From CAVXGU01 sp963761615 (GTDB lineage: Bacteria > Acidobacteriota > Vicinamibacteria > Vicinamibacterales > CAVVIG01): a stretch of DNA of 64,000 bases. The translations under genes were made by a program, and so were the position numbers. The notes under the pieces are model-generated. The model made no database searches. It saw nothing but the letters and a program-made list of their open reading frames with translations, and was not told where the DNA came from. Below, one piece after another: positions 18,010 through 25,675 of the stretch (positions are counted from its first letter, which is position 1; the number at the start of each line of letters is the position of its first letter). The stretch lies in the NCBI GenBank assembly GCA_963761615.1, contig CAVXGU010000001.1, positions 124,001 to 188,000 on the forward strand, written 5' to 3'.

Positions 18010-18038
18010 TTTACATGCATCCGGCGCCTGCTTATAGT
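18010..18038 (+). promoter_or_regulatory. Sigma-70-type promoter of the DinB-family gene
   Basis: TTTACA (18010-18015), a 17-base spacer, TATAGT (18033-18038): each box matches consensus at 5 of 6. Transcription would start near 18045, about 36 bases before the ATG at 18081. Confidence 0.7.
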
Positions 18039-18080
18039 GGCTGGCTGGCCAGCACGCCACTTCAAGCGAGGCACAACATC

Positions 18081-18632
18081 ATGACGTACTACGGCGGAAA
18101 GGACCTAGCAGCCGCGTTCCGCACGGTCCGGAACAACACCTTGCAGATTGCCCGGGAAATCCCGGAGGAGCAATACGGCTTCCGGCCCTCGCCCCAGTCG
18201 CGATCGATCGCCCAGACCCTGACCCACATCGCGCTCAGCCCGACGTTCCAGATGGAAGTGCACGGCAACCGGATCGACGACCTGACGAAAGTCGACTTCC
18301 CGGGCATCACCCAGCGGCTCCAGACCGAGGAGACCAGGGCTCGTGGCAAGGCCGAGATCCTGGCCCTCCTGTCGACCGAGGGCGACCGGTACGCGTCGTA
18401 CCTCGAGGGCCTGCCCGAGACCTTCCTCGCCGAACCGGTCCGCATGCCGCCGGGGGCGGTCCCCGCGACGAAGAGCCGCTTCGAGATGCTGCTCTCCCCC
18501 AAGGAGCACGAGATGCACCATCGCGGTCAACTGATGATCACCCAGCGCATGCTCGGCCTCGTGCCGCACCTGACGCGCCAGCGCCAGGAGCGCATGGCCG
18601 CCGCGGCGGCGAAGGCCCCGGCGAAGCACTGA
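18081..18632 (+). CDS. DinB-family metalloprotein
   Basis: A 183-aa four-helix-bundle protein of the DinB/YfiT type. Putative metal ligands are the histidine in SIAQTLTHIALSP and the pair in EHEMHHRGQL, giving the three-His pattern of the family. Members are thiol-dependent transferases or stress proteins with diverse substrates, so no specific reaction can be given. The ATG is preceded by a good promoter divergent from the sulfurtransferase operon. The tail is alanine- and lysine-rich. Confidence 0.88.
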   Translation: MTYYGGKDLAAAFRTVRNNTLQIAREIPEEQYGFRPSPQSRSIAQTLTHIALSPTFQMEVHGNRIDDLTKVDFPGITQRLQTEETRARGKAEILALLSTEGDRYASYLEGLPETFLAEPVRMPPGAVPATKSRFEMLLSPKEHEMHHRGQLMITQRMLGLVPHLTRQRQERMAAAAAKAPAKH

Positions 18633-18681
18633 ATCGGACCCGGGGAGCCGCGGGAACCGAGGAACGGGGAGGATCGAGAAC

Positions 18682-19374
18682 GTGAAGACGCCCGCGAAGC
18701 GTTCCTTCAGCTCCGACACGCTGAAGTTCCTGCGCGCGCTCAAGCGCCACAACCGGCGCGACTGGTTCCTCGCCCACCGCGACGACTACGAGCGGCACGT
18801 CCGCGCGCCGATGATCGCGACGATCGAGCGGCTCGCGGTCGATCTGAAGGCGTTCGCGCCGGACCTGGTCGCGGATCCCAGGACGTCGATGTACCGGATC
18901 TACCGCGACGTCCGCTTCTCGGAGAACAAAGCGCCGTACAAGACGCACGTCGCCGCGGTGTTTCCGCGCCGCGGCCTCCCCAAGCATGCCGGCGCCGGTC
19001 TCTACTTTCACGTCTCGCCCGACGAGGTCTGGATCGGGGGCGGCATGTACGCGCCCGAGATGGCGCAGCTCGTCGCCGTGCGCGAGTACATCGCCGGCAA
19101 CGCCGGACGCTTTCGATCGATCGTGGAGTCGCCCGCCTTCCGCCGGACCGTGGGCCGCCTCGAGGGCGAGCGGCTCCAGCGGGTGCCACGCGGATTTCCG
19201 AAGGACCACCCCGCCGGCGAGTACCTCAAGTTCCGACAGTTCCTCGCGGGCCGCCAGCTCCCGCCGGCAGCCGCCACCCGACCCGCCTTCTACGGGACGA
19301 TTGTCAGGACCTTCAGGCAGATCGCGCCGCTCATCCGTTTCCTGAACGAAGGCCTGGGGGCAACGGCCCCGTGA
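18682..19374 (+). CDS. DUF2461 (TIGR02453) family protein
   Basis: A 230-aa protein with the family's characteristic opening (LKFLRALKRHNRRDWFLAHR) and the RIYRDVRFSENKAPYKTH block. The function of the family is unknown. It starts at an ATG with GGGGAGGA upstream, 49 bases after the DinB-family gene on the same strand, possibly cotranscribed. Confidence 0.92.
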   Translation: MKTPAKRSFSSDTLKFLRALKRHNRRDWFLAHRDDYERHVRAPMIATIERLAVDLKAFAPDLVADPRTSMYRIYRDVRFSENKAPYKTHVAAVFPRRGLPKHAGAGLYFHVSPDEVWIGGGMYAPEMAQLVAVREYIAGNAGRFRSIVESPAFRRTVGRLEGERLQRVPRGFPKDHPAGEYLKFRQFLAGRQLPPAAATRPAFYGTIVRTFRQIAPLIRFLNEGLGATAP

Positions 19375-19386
19375 TACCTTCAGCCA

Positions 19387-20958
19387 ATGGCCACCCAGAA
19401 GATCACCTACGCCACCATGGGCGGCGACCAGCTCGAGGAGCTGCACCGCGCGTTCGATAGCGCCATCGGGCGCGTCACGTCCGCTTTCCCCTCGGCGATT
19501 CCGCTGGCCATCGGCGGACACGACGTTCGCGGCGCCTCGGAGTTCGACGTGCGGAGCCCGGTCGACACGCGGATTCTGATCAGCCGCGGCCAGCAGGCCG
19601 ATCGCGCCCAGGTCCGGGACGCGATCGCCGCTGCGCGCGCCGCGTTCCCCGCCTGGAGCAGGCTCGCGTGGCGCGAGCGCGTCGCGCTCGTCCGCAAGGT
19701 GTCGGACGGCATCCGCGACAACCGGTGGGACCTGTCCGCGCTGATGGGCTACGAGGCCGGCAAGAACCGGCTCGAGTGCGTCGGCGACGTGGAGGAGGCG
19801 GCCGATCTCATCGCCTACTACTGCGATCAGATCGAGGAGCACGACGGCTTCGAGCTTCAGCTCGGCGCGCTCGGACCCGGCGAGGACAACCGGAGCGTGA
19901 TGCGTCCGTACGGCGTGTGGGCCGTGATCTCTCCCTTCAACTTTCCGATGGCGCTGGCGGCGGGGCCGGCGGGCGGCGCCATGGTCGCCGGCAACACGAT
20001 CGTGCTCAAACCGGCGTCCGCCACGCCGACCATCGCTCACCGGTTCTACGAGATCGCCGCGGCCGCCGGCCTTCCTCCCGGCGTCTTCAACTTCGTGACC
20101 GGCGGGGGCAGCACGGCCGGCGAAGAGCTCATCACGCACCCCGGCGTCGACGGCATCGTCTTCACCGGATCGAAGGCGGTCGGCATGCACCTCATTCAGG
20201 CGAACGCCTCGCGGGGCATCCCCCGCCCCCTGGTCATCGAAATGGGCGGCAAAAACCCGGCGATCGTCACCGCGTCGGCCGATCTCGACCGGGCGACCGA
20301 CGGGGTGATGCGGTCGGCGTTCGGCGCGCAGGGGCAGAAGTGCTCGGCGTGTTCGCGGGTGTACGTCGAGCGCGCCGTCCGCGAGGCGTTCAGCGAACGG
20401 CTCGTCGAGAAGACGAAGGGGATCGTCGTCGGCAACCCGCTCGAGCGCGGCGTCTACATGGGCCCCGTGATCAACGAGGCGGCCGTCTCGACGTTCGAGC
20501 GGGCGGTGCGGCAGGCCACGAACGACGGCGGCCGGGTCCTCACGGGCGGCCGCCGTCTGACGACCGGCGACTTCGCCCATGGCTGGTACGTCGAGCCGAC
20601 GATCATCGACGGGCTTCCGACCGGACACCCGCTCTTCGCCGAGGAGCTGTTCGTGCCGATCACGATGATCGCACCGGTCGCGTCGCTCGACGAGGCCATC
20701 GAGCTCGCCAATCGAACCGAGTACGGTCTGACGGCCGGGATTTTCTCGCAGGACGAGGCCGAGATCGCCCGGTTCTTCGATCGCATCCAGGCCGGCGTCA
20801 CCTACGCCAACCGCCGGGCCGGCGCCACGACCGGCGCCTGGCCGGGCGTCAACTCGTTCGGCGGCTGGAAGGCCAGCGGCTCGACCGGCCGGGGCAGCGG
20901 CGGTCCCTACTACGTGCAGCAGTTCATGCGGGAGCAGAGCCGGGTCCGGATCGCGTAG
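19387..20958 (+). CDS. Aldehyde dehydrogenase, 1-pyrroline-5-carboxylate dehydrogenase-like
   Basis: A 523-aa NAD(P)-dependent aldehyde dehydrogenase. Catalytic Cys319 sits in QGQKCSACSR, general base Glu285 in IEMGGKNP, and cofactor-binding residues in ISPFNFP and FTGSKAVG. The QGQKCSA motif and overall length resemble P5C dehydrogenases, which oxidise glutamate semialdehyde to glutamate in proline breakdown; the substrate is inferred. It starts 12 bases after the DUF2461 stop. No proline dehydrogenase gene is adjacent. Confidence 0.9.
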   Translation: MATQKITYATMGGDQLEELHRAFDSAIGRVTSAFPSAIPLAIGGHDVRGASEFDVRSPVDTRILISRGQQADRAQVRDAIAAARAAFPAWSRLAWRERVALVRKVSDGIRDNRWDLSALMGYEAGKNRLECVGDVEEAADLIAYYCDQIEEHDGFELQLGALGPGEDNRSVMRPYGVWAVISPFNFPMALAAGPAGGAMVAGNTIVLKPASATPTIAHRFYEIAAAAGLPPGVFNFVTGGGSTAGEELITHPGVDGIVFTGSKAVGMHLIQANASRGIPRPLVIEMGGKNPAIVTASADLDRATDGVMRSAFGAQGQKCSACSRVYVERAVREAFSERLVEKTKGIVVGNPLERGVYMGPVINEAAVSTFERAVRQATNDGGRVLTGGRRLTTGDFAHGWYVEPTIIDGLPTGHPLFAEELFVPITMIAPVASLDEAIELANRTEYGLTAGIFSQDEAEIARFFDRIQAGVTYANRRAGATTGAWPGVNSFGGWKASGSTGRGSGGPYYVQQFMREQSRVRIA

Positions 20959-20999
20959 GGCGCCCGGCGACGGGCGTTAAACGTTTCGGGGGGCGCCCT
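20957..20999. terminator. Possible hairpin after the aldehyde dehydrogenase gene
   Basis: AGGGCGCCC (20957-20965) pairs with GGGCGCCCT (20991-20999) across a 25-base loop that has no strong internal pairing. No T-tract follows. It could end the upstream transcript or act as a processing site. Confidence 0.3.
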
Positions 21000-21023
21000 G
21001 GTCTAAGCCCTCCAGGAGACGAC

Positions 21024-22613
21024 ATGCAGGCCCGCACAATCCTTCGCGCCACGGTCGTGATCGTCGGCCTCGCGGCCGCGGCCGCGGTCGCGGTTCCCCG
21101 CCCCACGGCCGCCAGCCTCCCCGGTGACGACCAGAGCATCGTTCACCTGCTGGACCGGGCGGCCTTCGGCCCGCGCCCGGGCGACGTCGAACGCGTCCGG
21201 CAGATGGGCGTGGAGGCCTACATCGACGAGCAGCTCCATCCGGAGCGGATTCCGGACGCGGGGATGGACGGGCGCCTGGCAGACTTCCAGACCATCAACC
21301 TGAGCTCGCGCGAGATTGCGCAGCGCTACGCGATTCCCCTGGAGCAGGCGCGGCGCCAGCTCCAGCAGGCGAAAGCCAAGGGCGGGCAGGACAGCCAGAC
21401 GCCGCCGCAGCCGCCGCTCGAGATCCGCCAGCAGGCCAATCGCGTCCTGGTCGAGCTCGCCGCGCAGAAGATCGAGCGCGCGGTCTACAGCCAGCGACAG
21501 CTGCAGGAGGTCCTGGTCGACTTCTGGTTCAACCACTTCAACGTCGACGCGCGCAAGGGCCCCGACCGCTTCCTGCTGACCGCGTACGAACGCGACGTGA
21601 TCCGGCCGCACGTGCTGGGGTCGTTCCGGGATCTGCTCGACGCGACCGCCAAGAGCCCGGCGATGCTCTTCTACCTCGACAACTGGATGAGCGTGGATCC
21701 GAACGCGGCGTCGCGGCCGACCCCCGCGCGCGGTCGATTCGGGTTCTTCCGGCCGCCGCCGCCACCGCAGAACCAGAATCCGCGGCGCGGCCTGAACGAG
21801 AACTACGGGCGCGAGCTGATGGAACTGCACACCCTCGGCGTCGATGGCGGATACACCCAGAAGGACGTCACCGAGGTCGCCCGCGCCTTCACGGGCTGGA
21901 CGATCGACCAGCCACGGATGGGCGGAGGCTTCCGCTTCGTCCCGCGGCTGCACGACGATGGCGTGAAGGTGGTGCTCGGGCACCGGATCCACGCGGGCGG
22001 CGAACGCGACGGCGAGGAGGTGCTCGACATCCTCGCCTCGAGCCCCGCCACCGCCCATCACATCGCGACGGAGCTGGTGCAGCACTTCGTCAGCGACGAC
22101 CCGCCCGCCTCGCTGATCGATCGCGTCGCGAAGCGGTTTCTCGACACCCACGGCGACCTGCGCGAGGTGATGCGCACGATCCTGACGTCGCCCGAGTTCG
22201 TCGCACCCGCGGCGTACCGCGCGAAGGTCAAGACGCCCTTCGAATTCGTGGTCTCGGCAATCCGCGCGACCAACGAGGACATCACGCGTCCGGCGATCCT
22301 GGTGCGGACGATGCAGCAGCTGGGTGAGCCCCTCTACCAGTGCCAGCCGCCGACCGGCTATAAGGACACGGCCGAGGTCTGGGTGAACACCGGCGCGCTC
22401 GTCAACCGCATGAACGTCGCGCTGCAGCTCACGGGCGGGCGACAGTCGCCGGTCGCGCCGGACCCGGCGGCCCCTCCGCGGGCGGACGCCATCATCACCG
22501 AGGCGCTCGCGGGCGACGTCTCCGCGACCACGCGCCAGACGATCGACAAAGGGACGACCGAGGCGCAGCGGCTCGCGCTCACGCTCGGCTCGCCCGAGTT
22601 CCAGCGCCGGTAG
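21024..22613 (+). CDS. DUF1800 family secreted protein
   Basis: A 529-aa protein with an N-terminal signal segment (TVVIVGLAAAAAVAVPRPTA). The DUF1800 body opens with HLLDRAAFGPRPGDVERV and contains WFNHFNVDARKGPDRFLL, ENYGRELMELHTLGVDGGYT and DVTEVARAFTGWTI, all typical. Function is unknown; the family is nearly always paired with a DUF1501 protein, as here 20 bases downstream, and common in planctomycetes and acidobacteria. A proline-rich insert (FFRPPPPPQNQNPR) interrupts the middle. GGAG precedes the ATG. Confidence 0.92.
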   Translation: MQARTILRATVVIVGLAAAAAVAVPRPTAASLPGDDQSIVHLLDRAAFGPRPGDVERVRQMGVEAYIDEQLHPERIPDAGMDGRLADFQTINLSSREIAQRYAIPLEQARRQLQQAKAKGGQDSQTPPQPPLEIRQQANRVLVELAAQKIERAVYSQRQLQEVLVDFWFNHFNVDARKGPDRFLLTAYERDVIRPHVLGSFRDLLDATAKSPAMLFYLDNWMSVDPNAASRPTPARGRFGFFRPPPPPQNQNPRRGLNENYGRELMELHTLGVDGGYTQKDVTEVARAFTGWTIDQPRMGGGFRFVPRLHDDGVKVVLGHRIHAGGERDGEEVLDILASSPATAHHIATELVQHFVSDDPPASLIDRVAKRFLDTHGDLREVMRTILTSPEFVAPAAYRAKVKTPFEFVVSAIRATNEDITRPAILVRTMQQLGEPLYQCQPPTGYKDTAEVWVNTGALVNRMNVALQLTGGRQSPVAPDPAAPPRADAIITEALAGDVSATTRQTIDKGTTEAQRLALTLGSPEFQRR

Positions 22614-22633
22614 GCCAAGCTGAGTCATGAGCC

Positions 22634-23890
22634 ATGAGTGATCATCACCTCTCTCGACGAGTCTTCCTGAAGAACGGCGCGTTCGCGATGCTGAGCCTCG
22701 GCTTCGCCCCGTCGTTCCTGACCCGGACCGCCTTCGCGCAGGGCCGCACGCTTCGCGCCAGGCGCCTCGTGGCGATCTTCCAGCGCGGCGCCGTCGACGG
22801 GCTGAGCATGATCGTGCCCTTCGGCGAGGCCGACTACTACCGGTCGAGGCCGACGATTGCGATCCCGAAGCCCGGGTCCGGCGACGGAGCGGCCCTCGAC
22901 CTCGACGGGTTCTTCGGGCTCAACCCGCGCCTCGCCCCGCTCAAGCCGCTGTGGGACGCCCACGAGCTCGCCATCGTCGACGCCTGCGGCTCGCCCGACA
23001 GCACGCGATCCCACTTCGACGCCCAGGACTACATGGAGACGGCGACCCCCGGCGTCAAGAGCACGTCGGACGGCTGGCTGAACCGCTACCTGCAGGCCAA
23101 GCAGGAACAGCACGCCACGCCGTTCCGGGCCGTCGCCCTGACCGCGCAGATGCCGCGCTCGCTGCAAGGGCGGGCGCCGGCGCTCGCCGTCAGCCAGCTC
23201 GATCAGTTCAACATCCACGGCGGCGGTGCCGGCGTCGTGGCGACGTCGTTCGAGGCGCAGTACGCCGCGGCGGCGGATCGGGTGCTGAACGGCGCCGGCC
23301 GGGATGCCTTCGACGCGATGAAGATGCTGGGCCGGACCGACCCGGCCGGCTATCAACCCGCGCACGGCGCCGAGTACCCGCGCAGCCCCTTCGGCCAGGC
23401 GCTGCGCCAGGTCGCGCAGCTCGCCAAGGCCGACGTCGGGCTCGAGGTGGCATTCGCCGACCTCGGGGGCTGGGACACCCACGTCAACCAGGGCTCGGCG
23501 GGCGGCCAGCTCGGCGGGCGGCTCGACGACCTCTCCCGGGGTATCGCCGCCCTGGTGCAGGATCTCGGCGATCTCATGGCCGACACCGTCGTCCTGACGA
23601 TGTCGGAATTCGGCCGCGCGGTGAACGAGAACGGAAATCGCGGAACCGACCACGGGCACGGCAACGCCATGCTGGCGATCGGCGGCGGCATCCGCGGCGG
23701 CCGCGTCTACGGCCGGTGGCCCGGGCTGGCGATGGAGCAGCGCTACGAGCAGCGCGACCTCGCGGTGACCACCGACTTCCGCGATGTCTTCGCCGAGATC
23801 GTCGTGCGCCACATGGGCATCACCGACCCGGCGCCCATCTTCCCCGGTCACCAGGTACGCCCCGAGAACTTCCCCGGGCTCCTTGCCTGA
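22634..23890 (+). CDS. DUF1501 family Tat-exported protein
   Basis: A 418-aa protein with a twin-arginine signal (HLSRRVFLKNGAFAMLSLG) ending near AFAQ, so it is exported folded. The body resembles the sulfatase/phosphatase-like DUF1501 family: LVAIFQRGAVDGLSM, SEFGRAVNENGNRGTDHGHG, RVYGRWPG. Partner of the preceding DUF1800 protein. A long imperfect palindrome follows the gene and may end the transcript. Confidence 0.93.
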   Translation: MSDHHLSRRVFLKNGAFAMLSLGFAPSFLTRTAFAQGRTLRARRLVAIFQRGAVDGLSMIVPFGEADYYRSRPTIAIPKPGSGDGAALDLDGFFGLNPRLAPLKPLWDAHELAIVDACGSPDSTRSHFDAQDYMETATPGVKSTSDGWLNRYLQAKQEQHATPFRAVALTAQMPRSLQGRAPALAVSQLDQFNIHGGGAGVVATSFEAQYAAAADRVLNGAGRDAFDAMKMLGRTDPAGYQPAHGAEYPRSPFGQALRQVAQLAKADVGLEVAFADLGGWDTHVNQGSAGGQLGGRLDDLSRGIAALVQDLGDLMADTVVLTMSEFGRAVNENGNRGTDHGHGNAMLAIGGGIRGGRVYGRWPGLAMEQRYEQRDLAVTTDFRDVFAEIVVRHMGITDPAPIFPGHQVRPENFPGLLA

Positions 23891-23916
23891 TCACGAGACG
23901 TGGTCCCGATCACGAG

Positions 23917-24052
23917 ATGTGGTAATGGGGTGATGTGGTGATGGGGTAATGGGTGATGGGGAAATGGGGACCACCTTGTCCCGCTGCACCATCACGACAT
24001 CACCCATTCCACATTCCGATTACCCCATTACGACATTTCCCCATTACCACAT
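23917..24052. repeat. 136-bp imperfect palindrome of GGTAATGGGG-type units
   Basis: A low-complexity stretch of variants of ATGTGGTAATGGGG on the left and their complement on the right. ATGTGGTAATGGGG (23917-23930) pairs exactly with 24039-24052, and ATGGGGTAAT (23941-23950) pairs exactly with 24019-24028; both share one centre near 23984. Just upstream, GATCACGAGAYGTGGT occurs twice (23889 and 23908). The composition differs sharply from the neighbouring genes. It could be a small mobile palindromic element and could also terminate transcription. Confidence 0.7.
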
Positions 24053-24070
24053 TCGATTCGCCAGATCGCT

Positions 24071-24076
24071 TACACT
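24071..24076 (+). promoter_or_regulatory. -10-like hexamer of the BMC gene
   Basis: TACACT lies nine bases before the ATG at 24086 and there is no Shine-Dalgarno sequence, suggesting a leaderless transcript. Confidence 0.4.
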
Positions 24077-24085
24077 TGTCGCCTG

Positions 24086-24382
24086 ATGGCCGAGAAGCAC
24101 GGGCGACACACGGGAGAGGCGCTGGGCATGGTCGAGACCCGCGGGCTGGTGGGCATGATCGAAGCCGCCGACGCGATGTGCAAGACCGCGAACGTCGTCT
24201 TCGTGGGATGGCAGAAGGTGGACGCCGGGCTCGTGACCGCGATCGTGCGCGGCGACGTGGGGTCGGTCAAAGCCGCCACCGACGCGGGCGCCGCCGCCGC
24301 CCGCCGCGTCGGCGAGCTGGTCGGCGTGCACGTCATCCCGCGTCCGTCCGACGATCTCGAGACCGTTTTCCCGATCGGTTGA
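24086..24382 (+). CDS. Bacterial microcompartment hexamer shell protein (BMC-H)
   Basis: A 98-aa single-domain BMC protein: EALGMVETRGLVGMIEAADA is the classic start of EutM/PduA-like shell proteins, followed by GWQKVDAGLVTAIVRGDVGS (the pore-loop region) and VHVIPRPSDDLE near the end. It would assemble into hexameric tiles of a protein shell. No other shell, pentamer or signature-enzyme gene is present in the window. Its 3' end overlaps the opposing MerR-type gene by 50 bases. Confidence 0.95.
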   Translation: MAEKHGRHTGEALGMVETRGLVGMIEAADAMCKTANVVFVGWQKVDAGLVTAIVRGDVGSVKAATDAGAAAARRVGELVGVHVIPRPSDDLETVFPIG

Positions 24383-24839
24383 CCCTGGGCCGCTTCCCGG
24401 ATCGCATCTTCCCTCCGAGCTCCTTCAGCAGGCCCTCGTCCCCCACCACGAGCATGGGCTGGGTCGGCGCGCTCAGCAGATTGAAGAACTGCCCGCCGGC
24501 GGTGCGCGCATAGATCTCGCGTCCGTCGGTCAACAGCCGCACGGCGCCGCCGCCGCCCGTCGCTTCGAACAGCCTGACGTGAAACTGGTCCTCGAGGGCC
24601 CGCAGGATCGCGTGCAGCTGGGGCACGGTGAAGCCCCTGCGCCGCAGATCGGCCAGGACGATCAGCTCGAAGAGCTCGACCGGCGTGTAGCGCCGCTCGG
24701 TGTGGCCGCCCGCCGCGGTCGCGTGCGCCGGAATCGCCGCCGCCAGCAGTCCCGTCTTGTCCCAGACCTGGAGCTGACGCGCGGTCAGACCCGTGAGCGC
24801 GGTCACCTCCCGCGCGCCGTAGGTCGGCTTGAGCCGCAT
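24333..24839 (-). CDS. MerR-family transcriptional regulator
   Basis: 168 aa. The N-terminal winged helix is MerR-like (YGAREVTALTGLTARQLQVWDKTGLL ends in the wing region; YTPVELFELIVLADLRRRGF follows). The C-terminal part is not a recognised effector domain. ATG 24839 is preferred to the upstream in-frame ATG because the HTH begins right after it. The gene follows phhB by 7 bases on the same strand and runs 50 bases into the 3' end of the BMC gene. Confidence 0.8.
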   Translation of the reverse strand: MRLKPTYGAREVTALTGLTARQLQVWDKTGLLAAAIPAHATAAGGHTERRYTPVELFELIVLADLRRRGFTVPQLHAILRALEDQFHVRLFEATGGGGAVRLLTDGREIYARTAGGQFFNLLSAPTQPMLVVGDEGLLKELGGKMRSGKRPRVNRSGKRSRDRRTDAG

Positions 24840-24846
24840 CGCACCT

Positions 24847-25125
24847 CTAGGCAACCCGATCGGCGGCCGCCGCGCCGGCAAAGTCCTTGGCGGTCAGGCC
24901 GCCCTCGCTGTGCGTCGAGTAGGTCAGCGTCACGCGGCGGTAGTTGATCAGGACGTCGGGGTGATGATCGGCCGCCTCGGCGAGCGGCACGAGCCGGCCC
25001 ACGAAGGCGACGGCTTCGGGAAAGCCCGCGAACTCGTACTGCTTGCGAATCGCGTCGCCCGTCCGCGTCCAGCCGGAGAGCGTCTGCAGGTTCCGATCGA
25101 TCTCCGCCGCCGACAGTCTGGCCAT
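24847..25125 (-). CDS. phhB: Pterin-4a-carbinolamine dehydratase
   Basis: A 92-aa PCD/DCoH enzyme with the active-site block EAADHHPDVLINYRRVTLTYSTH. It dehydrates 4a-hydroxytetrahydrobiopterin in pterin recycling and is often paired with aromatic hydroxylases; none is seen here. The start ATG is preceded by GGGGAGG. It is cotranscribed with the MerR gene. Confidence 0.95.
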   Translation of the reverse strand: MARLSAAEIDRNLQTLSGWTRTGDAIRKQYEFAGFPEAVAFVGRLVPLAEAADHHPDVLINYRRVTLTYSTHSEGGLTAKDFAGAAAADRVA

Positions 25126-25147
25126 TGATACCTCCCCGACCGAGGCT

Positions 25148-25285
25148 ACAGCGTTTTCGAGATCGATGTCGCCCCAGATCGGCATAGCCCCGAGATCGGT
25201 GTCGCCCCGAGATCGGCATAGCCCCGAGATCGGTGTAGCCGCGGACCTTCAGGTCCGCCAATGCGAAGCCGACCTGAAGGTCGGC
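25148..25285. repeat. Repeat cluster: tandem 17-mers and two hairpins
   Basis: After a 28-base segment also found at 42418, four tandem 17-base units of the form AGATCGGYRTMGCCSCG run from 25176 to 25243. They are followed by two perfect 8-bp hairpins: GCGGACCT/AGGTCCGC (25241-25258) and GCCGACCT/AGGTCGGC (25268-25285), in opposite loop orientation (TC and GA). The outer ends are also inverted (TAGCCGCGG and GGCCGCTA). This resembles a REP/BIME-type dispersed element and lies in an intergenic gap between minus-strand genes. Confidence 0.75.
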
Positions 25286-25309
25286 CGCTACGGCGAAACG
25301 AAAACCGGG

Positions 25310-25675
25310 CTAGGGCCCCGGCCGACGCCCGCGTACCTCGTCCAACCGCTGGCGCGCGGCTTCGACGCGGTCGAGTGCCTCGCGCTGAATTTCCACCGGC
25401 GTCGGGCCCTCCGTCGGATTCGCGAACGCGCTGCCGGCGACGGCCCGATGGTAGTCGTGCTCGGCCTCCTGCAGCGCGGCGAGCGCGGACGCGTGCTCGT
25501 TCTGCCAGGACAGCCAGTCGCCGAGCCTCGCCAGCGCGTCGGCCTCGCTCGAACCGCTGCAGTCGATCCCGAAGAGCTCGCCCGTGTCGGCGCGCTCCGC
25601 GTGGGCGACCCACTGGTCGTGCTGCCTCGCCGCCACCAGACGATACGTGACGCCGCCGATCGTCATCTCGCTCAT
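25310..25675 (-). CDS. Hypothetical protein (121 aa) coupled to thiO
   Basis: Starts at ATG 25675 in a four-base ATGA overlap with the thiO stop. The first half is beta-rich (MTIGGVTYRLVAARQHDQWV), the second helical and charged (VEIQREALDRVEAARQRLDE), probably a coiled coil. One cysteine (GIDCSG). Not a recognised thiamine enzyme; the translational coupling suggests a role linked to the glycine oxidase. Confidence 0.75.
   Translation of the reverse strand: MSEMTIGGVTYRLVAARQHDQWVAHAERADTGELFGIDCSGSSEADALARLGDWLSWQNEHASALAALQEAEHDYHRAVAGSAFANPTEGPTPVEIQREALDRVEAARQRLDEVRGRRPGP

Noticed and set aside
23889..24052. Repetitive stretch as a possible CRISPR or origin
   Set aside because: No regular repeat-spacer structure; the symmetry is that of one long imperfect palindrome, and no dnaA or DnaA-box cluster is nearby.
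24086..24382. Full metabolosome operon around the BMC gene
   Set aside because: No further shell or signature-enzyme genes; the aldehyde dehydrogenase 3 kb away lacks an obvious encapsulation peptide and fits P5C dehydrogenase.
25176..25243. Four tandem 17-base units as a possible CRISPR array
   Set aside because: The units abut without unique spacers, are too short, and no cas genes are present.
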